64,000 nt of DNA from Betaproteobacteria bacterium (GTDB taxonomy: Bacteria; Pseudomonadota; Gammaproteobacteria; Burkholderiales; Casimicrobiaceae), in contig JADKKQ010000005.1 in the NCBI GenBank assembly GCA_016720425.1, forward strand, positions 186,001-250,000, in the 5' to 3' direction. The notes under the pieces were generated by a model. It searched no databases. It was not told the origin of the DNA and was given only the letters and a program-made list of their open reading frames with translations. Positions within the stretch are counted from its first letter, which is position 1, and every line of letters starts with the position of its first letter. Shown piece after piece: positions 35,773 through 44,253 of this stretch. The position numbers were made by a program, and so were the translations under genes.

Positions 35773-36942
35773 ATGAGCCCGCTGGACCTCGCCGCCGCGG
35801 TACCCGATCCCCGCGTCTTTCCGGCGTTGGCGGACGCGCCGGCGGAAGACCGGGCGCTCTACCGGCTGGCCGACCAAAGCCTGCAGGCGTCGACGCGACA
35901 GGAGGCCGAGGCCGCCGATGCCGCGCTCGCGCGCTCGCTCGCGACGCGCCTGGCCGGCGACGGCCCGGCCCTGGCAGCGCTGATCGAGGGCGCACCGGCG
36001 GTGGCGATCGCCCGGCACCTCTGGCGGCAGGTCGATCGCCTGTGCGCGCAGCCGGCGGCGGACGGGACGCTCGCGGTCTCGGTGTTCGCGCTGCCGCTGG
36101 TGCTGGTGGCCGGCATCGAGGCGGCACGGGGCGAGGCCACGCTGCCCGGCACGCTGGCCGACGCCGCGCGGGTGGTCGACCTGCTGCGCGAACACGGTGC
36201 GCTGGCCGGCAACCAGTCGATCGGCCTCGCCAATGCGTTGGTCGGGGTCGACGCGATCGACCTGCCGCGGCTGCCCGGGCTCCTGGCGTGGCAGCGTCTT
36301 CCCGAGGCCTTCGGCGCGGCGCCGCCGGTGCGGGTGGTGGCGCCACGACCGCTCGCGGTCAGCGCGGCCGGCGAATCCGTGCACCTGCGGTTCCTGGTCG
36401 GCAGCGCGCTCGCGCGACCCGGCGCGGAGCTCTTCGGCGAACGCGGCGTCGGCGCCTGGGGCCTGCCGCTGGCGCGCGAGCTGGGCGGGCAACTCGCGGC
36501 CGGGCCGATCACGGTGCTGGCGCTGCCGCGGGCGCCGCGGCGACCGCCGGCCGCGGTCGAGGACGGCCGCGCCGCGCAGCGCGAGATATCGGCGCAGCTC
36601 TTCGCCAGCAACGCGATCCGCAAGCTGCGCGCCTCGGTGGGCGAGCCCTGCGCGGTGATCAGCGCGCATCGCGCCGCCGACGCCCGGGCGCAGGGCGAGC
36701 TCCGGGTTTCGCTCTCGTCGCCGTTCGAGCCGCGCGACGCCGAGGGTTTTCGCTGCCCGCTGTTCGCCCTGGACCGCGTCGGCGACGTGGCGGCGCTGCT
36801 GGTCCGCCTGCTGCAGGACTGCCGGGTCGCGGACATTCGCCTGCTCGACGGCATCCATCCCGACCGCGTGCCCGGCACGACGCACCCGCTGCTGTTCAAG
36901 CCGGACACGATTCCCCCGGGCGCGGAACTGCGGCTGCACTGA
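35773..36942 (+). CDS. Conserved-looking hypothetical protein
   Basis: The 389-residue soluble protein is rich in Ala, Arg and Leu, with no signal peptide or membrane segment. A helical N-terminal half (ALARSLATRLAGDGPALAAL, then VAIARHLWRQVDRLCAQP) is followed by alternating strand/helix sequence such as ESVHLRFLVGSALARPGAEL and GPITVLALPRAPRRPPAAV. It ends HPLLFKPDTIPPGAELRLH. I do not recognise the family. It begins 46 bases after the TauE/SafE-like gene, so it may be co-transcribed with it. Codon use looks native. Confidence 0.75.
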   Translation: MSPLDLAAAVPDPRVFPALADAPAEDRALYRLADQSLQASTRQEAEAADAALARSLATRLAGDGPALAALIEGAPAVAIARHLWRQVDRLCAQPAADGTLAVSVFALPLVLVAGIEAARGEATLPGTLADAARVVDLLREHGALAGNQSIGLANALVGVDAIDLPRLPGLLAWQRLPEAFGAAPPVRVVAPRPLAVSAAGESVHLRFLVGSALARPGAELFGERGVGAWGLPLARELGGQLAAGPITVLALPRAPRRPPAAVEDGRAAQREISAQLFASNAIRKLRASVGEPCAVISAHRAADARAQGELRVSLSSPFEPRDAEGFRCPLFALDRVGDVAALLVRLLQDCRVADIRLLDGIHPDRVPGTTHPLLFKPDTIPPGAELRLH

Positions 36943-36972
36943 GGCTGACCCGCGGCCGCGGCGGGGACCGGC

Positions 36973-37791
36973 TCAGGACACTGGCGCAGCCACCCCGCCG
37001 GGCCGGCCGGCGACCTGCGCGCGCATCGCGTCGTCCGCACTGCGGCGCCGGATCTTGCCTGCCCCGCTGATGTCCTGGGTGACCTTCGGGTCGCCGCTGT
37101 ATTCGACGCTGCCGGCGCCGGAGATGGCGACGTCGAGGGTTTCCGTCGCGCGGACCGACGCCTTGCCGGCGCCGCTCACGGCCACGCGCACGCGCTGCCC
37201 GGCGAGATCCGGCCCGCGAAACACCCCCGCCCCGGCGAGCTCGATCCGCTGGTCGGCCGCGCGACCGGCAAGATCGGCCTTGATCGCGCCCGCGCCGGCG
37301 AGCTTCAGCGCGTCGACATCGAGGTGCTCGACCCGGATCGAGGCCGCCCCGGCCGCGTTCACGGCCAGCGCGGGCACGCGAATGCGCGCCGCGCGCAGGC
37401 GCACGTTGCCGGAGAGGCGCAGCGCCTCCAGGTCGCGGAAGGTGATGGTGATCCGCGGCATCCGGGCCGGCCCCGCGCCGAACCGCTGCCACCAGCGCCG
37501 CGTTTCGCCGGTTGTGACCGTCAGCGTGTCGCCCTCGACCGCCAGGGTCACCGCCGCGGCGCCCTTCGCCGTGGCGTCGACGACGGCCGCTTCGCTCGCG
37601 CCCTCGACCAGCAGGACGTCGGCGAAGCCCTCGACCGCGATCCGCCGAAAGGGTGGCAGCGGGCGGCTGATCGAGGCGTCAGGGGTCCTGCCGGTGCGGA
37701 CGGCACCGGGGCGGTCGAGCACCAGCCAGGCGCCGGCGGCGGCGATGGCGACAGCCAGCAGAAGCAGCAGCACGAGCGTTCGTCGTTGCAT
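36973..37791 (-). CDS. GIN-domain (DUF2807) exported beta-helix protein
   Basis: The 272-residue protein starts with a signal-anchor (RTLVLLLLLAVAIAAAGAWL). A DUF2807 region follows (FRRIAVEGFADVLLVEGASE), with a series of short beta repeats containing Gly-Ala-Gly turns (NAAGAASIRVEHLDV, LAGAGAIKADL, LAGAGVFRGPDL, VSGAGKASVRA, ISGAGSVEY, ISGAGKIRRR). Such proteins form a right-handed beta helix outside the cytoplasm. Function is unknown; adhesion or envelope roles are proposed for relatives. It sits alone on the minus strand between an unknown gene and the carbonic-anhydrase-like gene. Confidence 0.85.
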   Translation of the reverse strand: MQRRTLVLLLLLAVAIAAAGAWLVLDRPGAVRTGRTPDASISRPLPPFRRIAVEGFADVLLVEGASEAAVVDATAKGAAAVTLAVEGDTLTVTTGETRRWWQRFGAGPARMPRITITFRDLEALRLSGNVRLRAARIRVPALAVNAAGAASIRVEHLDVDALKLAGAGAIKADLAGRAADQRIELAGAGVFRGPDLAGQRVRVAVSGAGKASVRATETLDVAISGAGSVEYSGDPKVTQDISGAGKIRRRSADDAMRAQVAGRPGGVAAPVS

Positions 37792-37852
37792 CGGGAGGGG
37801 CGGGCGCGGGAGTGGGGACGACCGTTGGATGCGCCGGGAGGCCCGGCCGGAT

Positions 37853-38398
37853 TCAACGGCCGTCGCCGACGGGGCGCGGGTCGGGGGCCAGCCCCTGCAG
37901 GTAGCGGCGGGCATTGGCGACGTAGTGGTCGGCCCCGGCCCGGATGCCGGCGACCTCGTCGTCGGTCAGCGTGCGGATGATCCGGCCGGGGCTGCCCACG
38001 ACCAGCGAGCGGTCGGGGATCACCTTGCCCTCGGGAATCAGTGCGCCGGCGCCGATCAGACACTCGCGGCCGATGACCGCGCGGTTCAGGACGACGGCCG
38101 TGAGCCCGATCAGCGATCCTTCTCCGATCGTGCAGCCGTGCAGCATCGCGAGGTGCCCCACGGTCACCGCCGCGCCGATGAGGAGCGGGATCCCCTCGTC
38201 GGTGTGCAGCACGGCGCCGTCCTGGACGTTCGACCGCGCCCCGAGCGTGATCGCGTCGTTGTCGCCGCGGAGCACGGTGTGGAACCAGATCGACGCCTCG
38301 GCCTCGACGATGACGCTGCCGATCACCGTGGCGTCGGGGGCAACGAAATGCCCCGATCCGCGGAACTCGACGCGGCGATTGCCCAGCGTGTAGATCAT
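37853..38398 (-). CDS. Gamma-carbonic anhydrase-like hexapeptide-repeat protein
   Basis: The 181-residue left-handed beta-helix protein (YrdA/PaaY type) shows the isoleucine-patch repeats ATVIGSVIVEAEASIWFHTV and IGAAVTVGHLAMLHGCTIGE. Metal-ligand His residues can be seen in VLHTDEG and GHLAMLHG, which suggests a bound metal. It is usually called a gamma-class carbonic anhydrase family protein, although activity in this subgroup is often low or unproven. The gene is divergent from ppa. Confidence 0.92.
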   Translation of the reverse strand: MIYTLGNRRVEFRGSGHFVAPDATVIGSVIVEAEASIWFHTVLRGDNDAITLGARSNVQDGAVLHTDEGIPLLIGAAVTVGHLAMLHGCTIGEGSLIGLTAVVLNRAVIGRECLIGAGALIPEGKVIPDRSLVVGSPGRIIRTLTDDEVAGIRAGADHYVANARRYLQGLAPDPRPVGDGR

Positions 38399-38444
38399 GC
38401 CCAATCCTTCCCGATGCGGCTGTCGCGGGCGCTGCCGCTGCCGG

Positions 38445-38450
38445 TATAAT
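38445..38450 (+). promoter_or_regulatory. Candidate -10 box of ppa
   Basis: TATAAT, a perfect -10 hexamer, lies 30 bases before the ppa start. No good -35 is visible at the expected distance. Confidence 0.55.
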
Positions 38451-38479
38451 TCTGCTCTTTCCTCCCATCGGCCGCACCC

Positions 38480-39061
38480 ATGCCCCTGCTCAACGTACCT
38501 GCCGGCTTCGACATCCCGAACGACTGCAACGTGGTCATCGAGATCCCGATGCACGGCGATCCGATCAAGTACGAAGTCGACAAGGCGACCGGTGCGGTGT
38601 TCGTCGATCGCTTCATGTCGACGTCGATGCACTATCCCTGCAACTACGGCTACATCCCGGCGACGCTGTCCGACGACGGCGACCCCTGCGACGTGCTGGT
38701 CCTCTCGCCGGTGCCGCTGATCACCGGCGTGGTCGTGCGCTGCCGGCCGATCGGCATGCTGGGCCTGCACGACGAGGCGGGGGGCGACGCGAAGATCCTC
38801 GCCGTGCCCATCGACAAGCTCTCGGGCCTCTACCGGTCGATCCAGTCGCCGCGCGACCTCCCGGAGATCACGACCCAGCAGATCGCGCACTTCTTCGAGC
38901 ACTACAAGGACCTGGAGCCGGGCAAGTGGGTCCGGGTATCGACCTGGGTCGAAGCGCAGGAGGCCAAGCAGGAGATCGTCGACAGCATCGCGCGCTTCAA
39001 GGCCAAGGCGCGCCAGCTGGCGACGAAGAAGACGGCGCCGCGCAAGGCCGCCAAGGCCTGA
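38480..39061 (+). CDS. ppa: Inorganic pyrophosphatase (family I)
   Basis: The 193-residue enzyme hydrolyses pyrophosphate to drive biosynthetic reactions. Family I features are EIPMHGDPIKYEVDK, MHYPCNYGYIPATLSDDGDP, CDVLVLSP and the Asp-rich metal site within DDGDPCDVLV. KYKDLEPGKW-like sequence appears as HYKDLEPGKWV. A Lys/Ala-rich tail of about 15 residues (ATKKTAPRKAAKA) extends beyond the usual end. A consensus -10 box lies just upstream. Confidence 0.96.
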   Translation: MPLLNVPAGFDIPNDCNVVIEIPMHGDPIKYEVDKATGAVFVDRFMSTSMHYPCNYGYIPATLSDDGDPCDVLVLSPVPLITGVVVRCRPIGMLGLHDEAGGDAKILAVPIDKLSGLYRSIQSPRDLPEITTQQIAHFFEHYKDLEPGKWVRVSTWVEAQEAKQEIVDSIARFKAKARQLATKKTAPRKAAKA

Positions 39062-39113
39062 CGCCCCCGCGAACGCAACCCGCGCTCCCGTCCGCGCGAC
39101 CGCGTTTGGCGGG

Positions 39114-40019
39114 CTGCGCGCGGCAGGGCCGAAGTTTCCCATCGCCTTCGATCACGCCCGCCGGCAACTCGTCTTTCCGGCACTGTTCGTCCTGCTCTGG
39201 AGCACCGGGTTCGTCGCGGCCAAGTTCGGCCTGCCCTACGCCCCGCCGCTCACGTTTCTGCTCCATCGCTTCGCGCTGGTCGCCGGGTTGATGGCGATCG
39301 TCGCGGTCGCGACGCGTGCCCGCTGGCCGCGTACGCGGGTCGAGATCGCGCACGTCGCGGTGTCGGCATGGCTGGTGCACGGCGCCTACCTCGGCGGGGT
39401 GTTCGTCGCGCTGTCCGGGGGCATGCCGGCCGGAACGATCGCGATGCTGGTCGGCCTGCAGCCGCTGCTCACCGTGCTGCTGGCGCGCGGCTGGCTCGGC
39501 GAGCGGATCGTGCCGCGGCAATGGGCGGGACTGCTGCTCGGGCTGCTGGGCGTGTGGATGGTCGTCCGTCACCGCTTCGACATCGCCGGTTCGCTGCAGG
39601 GACTGTGGCCGGCGGGCATCGCGCTGGTCGGCATCAGCGTCGGCGCGCTGTACCAGAAGCGCTACTGCACCCATGTCGACCTGCGCGCCGGCGCCGTCAT
39701 CCAGTTCGGCGCCTGCGCGCTGGCGTTCGTGCCGCTGGTGCTGGTGTTCGAAGGCGCCCCGGTGCGCTGGACCGCCGAGTTCGGGTTCGCGCTCGCCTGG
39801 TCGGTGATCGTCCTCTCGGTCGGCGCGATCAGCCTGCTCTACTGGCTGCTGCGGCACGGCGCCGCGTCGAACGTCGCGCGGCTGTTCTACCTCGTGCCGC
39901 CGGTGACGGCCGTGCTGGCGTGGCTCATCTTCGGCGAGAGCCTGGGGGTGACGGCGGTCGCCGGGATGGTGTTGATCGCGCTGGGCGTCGCGCTTGCCCG
40001 CCCACCCGCGGCGCGCTGA
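39114..40019 (+). CDS. DMT-superfamily (EamA) transporter, start codon unclear
   Basis: Ten membrane helices in two EamA repeats are visible, starting QLVFPALFVLLWSTGFVAAK and ending ESLGVTAVAGMVLIALGVAL. The problem is the start. No in-frame ATG, GTG or TTG precedes the first helix; the first is TTG 39288, which would delete helix 1. I set the boundary at an in-frame CTG (39114), which gives 301 residues, the normal family size, but this is uncertain. Alternatives are a rarer start near 39141 or a base error upstream. Family members export small metabolites; the substrate is unknown. Confidence 0.75.
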   Translation: MRAAGPKFPIAFDHARRQLVFPALFVLLWSTGFVAAKFGLPYAPPLTFLLHRFALVAGLMAIVAVATRARWPRTRVEIAHVAVSAWLVHGAYLGGVFVALSGGMPAGTIAMLVGLQPLLTVLLARGWLGERIVPRQWAGLLLGLLGVWMVVRHRFDIAGSLQGLWPAGIALVGISVGALYQKRYCTHVDLRAGAVIQFGACALAFVPLVLVFEGAPVRWTAEFGFALAWSVIVLSVGAISLLYWLLRHGAASNVARLFYLVPPVTAVLAWLIFGESLGVTAVAGMVLIALGVALARPPAAR

Positions 40020-40020
40020 C

Positions 40021-40518
40021 TCACCTGGCGTCGTCGACGATGCGCGTGCCGCCGAGCCGGTCGTGCAGGAACTGGCGGTCCGGGTCGATCAGCGCCCAGA
40101 GGAAGTTGAACGCGACCAGCCAGGCCGCGTGCGCCCCCAGTCCGGTCGGGCGCAGCACGAGGTAGGCGAGGACGGCGAGCGTCGGTCCGACCCAGCAGGC
40201 GAGGTAGCGCAGCGCGGCTCGGCCGCGCGCGACGGGAAGGCCGCCGACGGTCACCAGCCGGAGGCGCCAGGTCTTCATCGGCAGCGTGCGTCGGCCGGAG
40301 CTCCACGACCACACGCAGTACGCCATCGCCGTGCCGAAGATCCCGGCGAACGACAACGCGCGCCCCGCCGCCGACGGCAGCTGCAGCACCCGCGCGGACC
40401 CCGTCGCGGGCGAGACCAGCGGCGTCAGCACGAACCCGGCGACGAGCACCAGCGCGGTGACCAGCAACGCTTCGTAGACCAGCGCGCCCAGTCGTCGCGG
40501 GAGCGTGGCCGGGGTCAC
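40021..40518 (-). CDS. RDD-family membrane protein
   Basis: The 165-residue protein begins at a GTG (40518) with AAGGTGAT just upstream; a GTG at 40542 is an alternative. The motif ATLPRRLGALVYEALLVTAL contains the R...D/E pattern of helix 1, WSSGRRTLPMKTWRLRLV lies between helices, and LWALIDPDRQFLHDRLGGTR ends the domain. RDD proteins are small membrane proteins of mostly unknown role. The gene converges with the DMT transporter (1 base apart). Confidence 0.88.
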   Translation of the reverse strand: MTPATLPRRLGALVYEALLVTALVLVAGFVLTPLVSPATGSARVLQLPSAAGRALSFAGIFGTAMAYCVWSWSSGRRTLPMKTWRLRLVTVGGLPVARGRAALRYLACWVGPTLAVLAYLVLRPTGLGAHAAWLVAFNFLWALIDPDRQFLHDRLGGTRIVDDAR

Positions 40519-40638
40519 TGGATCACCTTCGTCGCTGCGCACCCCGGCATTCGCGCTCGGGGCGGCCCTGCACGCTCACGGGGCTGGCTTCGGGGGGTTG
40601 CAGGCCGCGACCGTGGGACGGCGCGGGACACGCCCGGC

Positions 40639-41139
40639 TCACCGATTGACGGCGGGCGCGGGCGTCGACGGGCTCGCGGCCGGCGCCCCGGCGGGCGGAG
40701 CCTTCGCCGGCGCGGCCGGCGGCTTGGTCGCGAGCTTGCTCTTCTCTTCGGGGGGCAGGCTCTGGTACTGCTCCCATTTCTGCTTGACGTCCTGCTTCTT
40801 TTCCGGGGGCAGCTGCTTCAGACTCTTGTACTGCTCCCGGGCGGCGGCGCGCTCCTGCGGGGTCAGCGTCGCCCAGGTGCGCATCTGCTCCTGCACGCGC
40901 TGCTGCTCGGTCGGCGACATCTTGGGGTAGCGCTCGGCGATGCCCCGCCACTTCTGCTTGCGCTGGGCGTCGAGCTTTTCCCACTCCGGCTGCAGCGGGG
41001 CGAGGACCTGCTGTTCGCGCGGGTTGAGCTGCGACCAGGTCGGCGCGGCGGCCGAGGCGCTCGCGGCCACACCGGCCAGCAGCAGGCTCGCCGCCGCAAC
41101 GGCCGCGAGACGCGAGAGACGGCCGACGACGCCGGTCAC
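40639..41139 (-). CDS. DUF3106 exported protein
   Basis: The 166-residue protein has a signal peptide (GRLSRLAAVAAASLLLAGVA). Repeats follow that are rich in Trp, Tyr and charged residues (APTWSQLNPREQQVLAPLQP, RYPKMSPTEQQRVQEQMRTW, YKSLKQLPPEKKQDVKQKW, YQSLPPEEKSKL), each like L(S/P)PxE..., then a Pro/Ala-rich tail. This is DUF3106, a betaproteobacterial family. The start is a GTG overlapping the DUF3619 stop by 4 bases (GTGA). It is the last gene of a sigma/DUF3619/DUF3106 operon, and possibly a periplasmic stress sensor similar in layout to CpxP-type proteins (inference). Confidence 0.88.
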   Translation of the reverse strand: MTGVVGRLSRLAAVAAASLLLAGVAASASAAAPTWSQLNPREQQVLAPLQPEWEKLDAQRKQKWRGIAERYPKMSPTEQQRVQEQMRTWATLTPQERAAAREQYKSLKQLPPEKKQDVKQKWEQYQSLPPEEKSKLATKPPAAPAKAPPAGAPAASPSTPAPAVNR

Positions 41140-41555
41140 TCGGCGACGTGTTTCAGCCAATTCTGGAACCCCCGGTCGAGATAGGCGTCGATCGGCAGTT
41201 CCGAGGACAGGATGGCGGCATCGGTCTCTTCCATTTCCTGGACCTGTTGCGTGGCCTGCCACTGCTGGAAGGCGACGCTGCCGGCGATGATCAGCGCGAT
41301 CCCGATCCACAGCCCGCGGCTCGCCCAGTGCGGGTGGCCGCTGCGACCCGGCCGCGTCGGCAACGGGGGTCCGCCGGCGAGACCGTGCGCACCCGCCAGC
41401 GTCATTCCCGGGGCGTGCTCGCGCTCGGCCAACCGGGCGAGCGCCTGGGCGCGCGCCTGCTGCAGCTTGTAGGCGGTGCCCGCCTTGAGCCCGGCATTCC
41501 CACGGTCAAGGTAACCCGCTATTTTTTCAGCGAAATGTTTTTCGTTGGCGGTCAT
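41136..41555 (-). CDS. DUF3619 membrane protein
   Basis: The 139-residue protein has a cytosolic N-terminus with EKHFAEKIAGYLDRGNAGLK and QARAQALARLAEREHA, one membrane helix (GLWIGIALIIAGSVAFQQW) and a periplasmic tail with ELPIDAYLDRGFQNWLKHV. The family always sits between an ECF-like sigma factor and DUF3106 in betaproteobacteria. It overlaps the sigma gene by 4 bases and DUF3106 by 4 bases. The topology is that of an anti-sigma factor, which I consider likely. Confidence 0.88.
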   Translation of the reverse strand: MTANEKHFAEKIAGYLDRGNAGLKAGTAYKLQQARAQALARLAEREHAPGMTLAGAHGLAGGPPLPTRPGRSGHPHWASRGLWIGIALIIAGSVAFQQWQATQQVQEMEETDAAILSSELPIDAYLDRGFQNWLKHVAE

Positions 41556-42121
41556 AAGCTCACCCCTTTGGCCTGCAGTGCCGTAGCGAGCGCGTGGACG
41601 GCGCGGGAGCAGTGCGTCTTGACGCTCCCTTCCGAGCAGCCCATCGCGGCGGCCGTCTCGGCAACGTCCAGTTCCTCCCAGTAACGCAGCAGGAAGGCTT
41701 CGCGTTGACGCGTCGGCAGATTCGCCAGCGCCTGCTCGATCAGCCCCATCACCTGCGCTTGCGCAAACCGCTCCGCCGGGTCCGACGAGAGGTTAGTGTC
41801 GGTTTTTGCCGGCAAAGTTTCAAGCGGATCGAAGTCCTCGTCCTTTTGATCGCCTTTGCCGAGCACGGACAGCAGCGTCGTCCACATCGACCGGACCTTG
41901 CGGCGGCGGAAGTGGTCGTGGATCGTGTTCTGCAGGATGCGCTGGAACAGCATCGGCAGCTCGTTGGCCGGCTTGTCCGAATATTTCTCGGTCAGCTTGA
42001 GCATCGCGTCCTGAACAACGTCGAGCGCGGCATCCTCGTCGCGAACCGCGTACATCGCGTGCTTGAACGCCCGTCGCTCGACTTCCGCGAGAAATGCCGA
42101 AATTTCTTGGTAGGAGGCCAG
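41552..42121 (-). CDS. RNA polymerase sigma-70 family factor (ECF-like), CTG start proposed
   Basis: The 189-residue form starts LASYQEISAFLAEVERRAFK, then HAMYAVRDEDAALDVVQDAM, which closely matches the usual N-terminus of this betaproteobacterial sigma family. The first ATG (42055) would remove part of region 2, so a CTG at 42121 is the likely start; no ATG, GTG or TTG is available. Region 2 lies at about 20-85 and region 4 at about 135-180 (LANLPTRQREAFLLRYWEEL, then GCSEGSVKTHCSRAVHAL). A TATAAT on the minus strand (42151-42156) is a plausible -10 giving a very short leader. It is the first gene of the DUF3619/DUF3106 operon. Confidence 0.85.
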   Translation of the reverse strand: MASYQEISAFLAEVERRAFKHAMYAVRDEDAALDVVQDAMLKLTEKYSDKPANELPMLFQRILQNTIHDHFRRRKVRSMWTTLLSVLGKGDQKDEDFDPLETLPAKTDTNLSSDPAERFAQAQVMGLIEQALANLPTRQREAFLLRYWEELDVAETAAAMGCSEGSVKTHCSRAVHALATALQAKGVSL

Positions 42122-42196
42122 AGGAGCGGTTCGATCGAAGTGTCCGCCGCATTATAGAGACCATTCCGCGCGCCGCCATTGTGCGGCGCAGCGCCC

Positions 42197-42225
42197 TTGA
42201 CCCGGGCCGGCGGCCACGGTAACGT
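42197..42225 (+). promoter_or_regulatory. Candidate sigma-70 promoter of ilvBNC
   Basis: TTGACC (42197-42202) and TAACGT (42220-42225) are spaced by 17 bases. They lie in the 349-base gap between the divergent sigma factor and ilvB, giving a leader of about 240 bases. I find no Leu/Val/Ile-rich leader peptide in it, unlike the leuA leader. Confidence 0.5.
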
Positions 42226-42470
42226 TCGACCTGCGGCTGGAGACGGCCGTTGCTGTACTGCAAAAACGGCTGCCAGCGCCCCCTCCCGCGCCGCCACAAG
42301 CGGCACCGGAGCCTCCCCCGGGGTGCGGCGGTAGTTTACAGATCGCGGCTTGCTACCCGATTCAAGCCCAGGTGGGCGCGTCCATCCGACCAGCGCGCCG
42401 AGCATTTTTGCAGAACCCCGCCCGCCGCAGGCCGGCCGGGGCCACCCGTCAATTCGCTTAGGGCAACGCT

Positions 42471-44177
42471 ATGCAACTCACCGGTGCGGAAATTGTCGTC
42501 CGCTGCCTCCAGGAAGAGGGCGTCGAGTACGTCTACGGCTATCCCGGCGGCTCGGTTCTCAACATCTACGACGAGCTCCACAAGCAGGAAAAGGTCAAGC
42601 ACGTCCTCGTCCGGCACGAGCAGGGCGCCGTCCACGCCGCCGACGGCTATTCGCGCTCGTCGCAAAAAACCGGCGTGGCGCTGGTCACCTCGGGGCCGGG
42701 AGTCACCAACGCGGTGACCGGCATCGCGACCGCGTACATGGACTCGATCCCGCTGGTCGTCCTCTCCGGGCAGGTGCCGACGCACTACATCGGCCAGGAC
42801 GCGTTCCAGGAATGCGACGCGGTCGGGATCACCCGGCCCTGCGTCAAGCACAACTTCCTGGTCAAGGACGTCAAGGACCTCGCGGCGACCATCAAGAAGG
42901 CGTTCTACCTCGCCGCCACGGGCCGGCCCGGCCCGGTGCTGGTCGACATTCCCAAGGACGTCACGCAGGCGAAGACGGCGTTCTCCTACCCCAGGACCGT
43001 CGCGCTGCGCTCGTACAACCCGGTGACCAAGGGCCACTCGGGCCAGATCAAGAAGGCGGTGCAGCTGCTGCTCGAGGCCAAGCGGCCGATGGTCTACGCC
43101 GGCGGCGGCGTGGTGCTGAACAACGCCGCGCCGCAGCTGACGCGGCTGGTGCGCTCGCTGGGCTACCCGTGCACGACGACGCTGATGGGCCTCGGCGGAT
43201 TTCCGGGGACCGACCCGCAGTACACCGGCATGCCCGGCATGCACGGCACCTACGAGACCAACATGGCGATGCAGCACTGTGACGTGCTGATCGCCGTCGG
43301 CGCGCGCTTCGACGACCGCGTCATCGGCAACCCGTCGCACTTCTTCCGCGCCGACCGCAAGATCATCCACATCGACATCGACCCGTCGTCGATCTCCAAG
43401 CGCGTCAAGGTCGACGTGCCGATCGTGGGCTACGTCGCCGACGTGCTGGACGAGATGCAGAAGCTGATCGACGGCTCGCCGCAGCGCCCGGACGCCGCCG
43501 CGCTCAAGGCCTGGTGGGCCGAGATCAAGGAGTGGCAGGGCAAGGAGTGCCTCAGGTACGACCGCGGCAGCGCGCTGATCAAGCCGCAGTTCGTCGTCGA
43601 GAAGCTCTACGAGATCACCGGCGGCGACGCCTTCATCACCTCGGACGTGGGCCAGCACCAGATGTGGGCGGCGCAGTACTACAAGTTCGACCAGCCCCGG
43701 CGGTGGATCAACTCCGGCGGCCTCGGCACGATGGGCTTCGGCCTGCCGGCGGCGATGGGCGTGCAGATGGTGAATCCCGGGGCCACCGTCGCCTGCGTCA
43801 CCGGCGAGGCCTCGATCCAGATGTGCATCCAGGAGCTGTCGACCTGCAAGCAGTACCATCTCCCGATCAAGCTGGTGAACCTCAACAACCGCTACCTCGG
43901 CATGGTGCGGCAGTGGCAGGAGTTCTTCTACGGCAACCGCTACGCCGAGAGCTACGTCGACGCGCTGCCGGATTTCGTGAAGCTGGCCGAGGCCTACGGG
44001 CACGTCGGCATGAAGATCGAGAAGCCCGGCGACGTCGAGGGCGCGCTGCGCGAGGCCTTCAAGCTGAAGGAGCGGCTGGTGTTCATGGACTTCATCACCG
44101 ACCAGACCGAGAACGTCTTCCCGATGGTTCCCGGCGGCAAGGGCCTGACCGAGATGATCCTGGCGGAGGAGCTATGA
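42471..44177 (+). CDS. ilvB: Acetolactate synthase large subunit
   Basis: The 568-residue thiamine-diphosphate enzyme makes acetolactate for valine/leucine and acetohydroxybutyrate for isoleucine. The N-terminal TPP-binding part has VYGYPGGSVLNIYDELHKQE with the catalytic Glu in RHEQGAVHAADGYSRS. The FAD-binding centre has GARFDDRVIGN. The C-terminal TPP motif is within GLGTMGFGLPAAMGVQM, followed by CIQELSTCKQYHLPIK and LNNRYLGMVRQWQEFFY. In most homologues the motif GDGSFQM is found; here it reads GEASIQM. Its stop codon overlaps an ATGA that was probably the original ilvN start. Confidence 0.96.
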   Translation: MQLTGAEIVVRCLQEEGVEYVYGYPGGSVLNIYDELHKQEKVKHVLVRHEQGAVHAADGYSRSSQKTGVALVTSGPGVTNAVTGIATAYMDSIPLVVLSGQVPTHYIGQDAFQECDAVGITRPCVKHNFLVKDVKDLAATIKKAFYLAATGRPGPVLVDIPKDVTQAKTAFSYPRTVALRSYNPVTKGHSGQIKKAVQLLLEAKRPMVYAGGGVVLNNAAPQLTRLVRSLGYPCTTTLMGLGGFPGTDPQYTGMPGMHGTYETNMAMQHCDVLIAVGARFDDRVIGNPSHFFRADRKIIHIDIDPSSISKRVKVDVPIVGYVADVLDEMQKLIDGSPQRPDAAALKAWWAEIKEWQGKECLRYDRGSALIKPQFVVEKLYEITGGDAFITSDVGQHQMWAAQYYKFDQPRRWINSGGLGTMGFGLPAAMGVQMVNPGATVACVTGEASIQMCIQELSTCKQYHLPIKLVNLNNRYLGMVRQWQEFFYGNRYAESYVDALPDFVKLAEAYGHVGMKIEKPGDVEGALREAFKLKERLVFMDFITDQTENVFPMVPGGKGLTEMILAEEL

Positions 44178-44189
44178 GCGCCGCCGGGC

Positions 44190-44253
44190 CGTCCCAAGGT
44201 GCGAATTGCGCCCCCTCGGGGGGCAGCGAGGCGTTCGGGCGAGCGGGGGAACT
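44190..44253 (+). repeat. Palindromic repeat-like insertion at the ilvB-ilvN junction
   Basis: The segment contains GCCCCCTCGGGGGGC, a near-perfect palindrome, flanked by GTGCGAATTGC and a G-rich end. Its composition is unlike the coding sequence on either side, and it lies exactly where the ilvN N-terminus should begin. I recall similar extragenic repeats in Burkholderiales genomes, but cannot check this here. Its exact borders are estimates. Confidence 0.55.

Noticed and set aside
42226..42470. Leader peptide in front of ilvB
   Set aside because: No short ORF with a Leu/Val/Ile run exists in the region between the candidate promoter and ilvB.
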